Assembly: GCA_047621945.1 (NCBI GenBank)
Contig: JBLHMK010000132.1
Coordinates: 1-6,029 of the forward strand
From: JAFMKE01 sp047621945
GTDB lineage: Bacteria; Bacteroidota; Bacteroidia; Chitinophagales; UBA8649
Direction of reading: 5' to 3'
Length of the DNA stretch: 6,029 nt
Both the position numbers and the translations under genes were made by a program. This document shows, one piece after another, positions 5,872 through 6,029 of the stretch. Within the stretch, counting starts at the first letter, position 1. The number at the start of each line of letters is the position of its first letter. The notes beneath the pieces were generated by a model. That model did not search any database. It was not told the DNA's origin and saw only the letters and a list, made by a program, of their open reading frames with translations.

Positions 5872-6029
5872 ATGGCGCAAAGGCTCTTTAGAAATATCTT
5901 CCTGTTAATCTTCGTCAATTTGTTGGTGAAGCCTCTATGGATTTTCGGAATCGATTTACACGTTCAAAATACGGTCGGTGCAGAAAACTACGGATTTTAC
6001 TTTGTGATTTTCAACTTTTCCTTTCTCTT
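5872..6029 (+). CDS. Polysaccharide (Wzx-type) flippase, N-terminal fragment
   Basis: The frame opens with ATG at 5872 and is cut by the window edge after 52 complete codons. The visible part has a first membrane segment (about residues 8-25, FRNIFLLIFVNLLVKPLW in outline) and then IFGIDLHVQNTVGAENYGFYF (24-44, quoted only as the pattern KPxWIFGID, QNTVG and YGFYF), followed by the start of a second hydrophobic segment. This matches the N-terminus of oligosaccharide flippases of the polysaccharide biosynthesis family in Bacteroidota, which move lipid-linked glycan units across the inner membrane. A complete protein would be about 400-500 residues with 12-14 membrane spans. The gene lies 46 bp after the PLC-like gene on the same strand. 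The family call rests on a short piece and recall of relatives. Confidence 0.78.
   Translation, partial: MAQRLFRNIFLLIFVNLLVKPLWIFGIDLHVQNTVGAENYGFYFVIFNFSFL

Noticed and set aside
1..6029. CRISPR array, insertion sequence, tRNA or rRNA gene, or a defence system
   Set aside because: No regularly spaced repeats, transposase motifs, terminal inverted repeats or cloverleaf-like segments were seen. The lone WYL protein is not enough to claim a defence locus, because no effector gene is beside it.

Overview
The window looks like chromosomal DNA from a member of the Bacteroidota, most likely a flavobacterium-like lineage (order-level placement is an inference). The evidence is AT-rich DNA, start codons without clear Shine-Dalgarno sequences, promoter-like boxes of the TAnnTTTG type, two lipoproteins, a secreted protein with a C-terminal type IX secretion (T9SS) sorting domain, and a menaquinone-pathway MenE of the short Bacteroidota form.

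Layout, left to right. (1) Positions 1-487, minus strand: the first 162 residues of an exported DUF547 protein, cut by the window edge. (2) 617-1030, plus: a small stand-alone WYL-domain protein with an acidic, polar tail, transcribed divergently from the DUF547 gene. (3) 1027-2073, minus: menE (o-succinylbenzoate-CoA ligase), whose stop codon overlaps the WYL gene's stop by 4 bp. (4) 2128-2586 and 2590-3051, plus: a small uncharacterised lipoprotein followed after 3 bp by rnhA (ribonuclease HI), probably one transcript and divergent from menE. (5) 3048-4634, minus: a 528-residue T9SS-exported protein that again overlaps its convergent neighbour by the same 4 bp. (6) 4635-4793: a divergent control region with an inverted repeat, a direct repeat one helical turn apart and a plausible Bacteroidota promoter. 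(7) 4794-5825, plus: a PI-PLC-like phosphodiesterase lipoprotein whose residues after the lipidated cysteine fit the surface-export signal. (8) 5872-6029, plus: the first 52 residues of a Wzx-type polysaccharide flippase, cut by the window edge, with a perfect TAnnTTTG box just before its start codon.

The genes do not form one pathway. Two are housekeeping (menE for menaquinone, rnhA for RNA:DNA hybrid removal). The right half is about the cell surface: a T9SS cargo protein, a probably surface-exposed phospholipase-like lipoprotein and a polysaccharide flippase. No RNA gene, CRISPR array, insertion sequence or recognisable defence system is visible. The points most worth a second look are the WYL-only protein with a degenerate WYL motif, the structured 4635-4793 control region, and the PI-PLC-like surface lipoprotein. 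I see no convincing new multi-gene system here.
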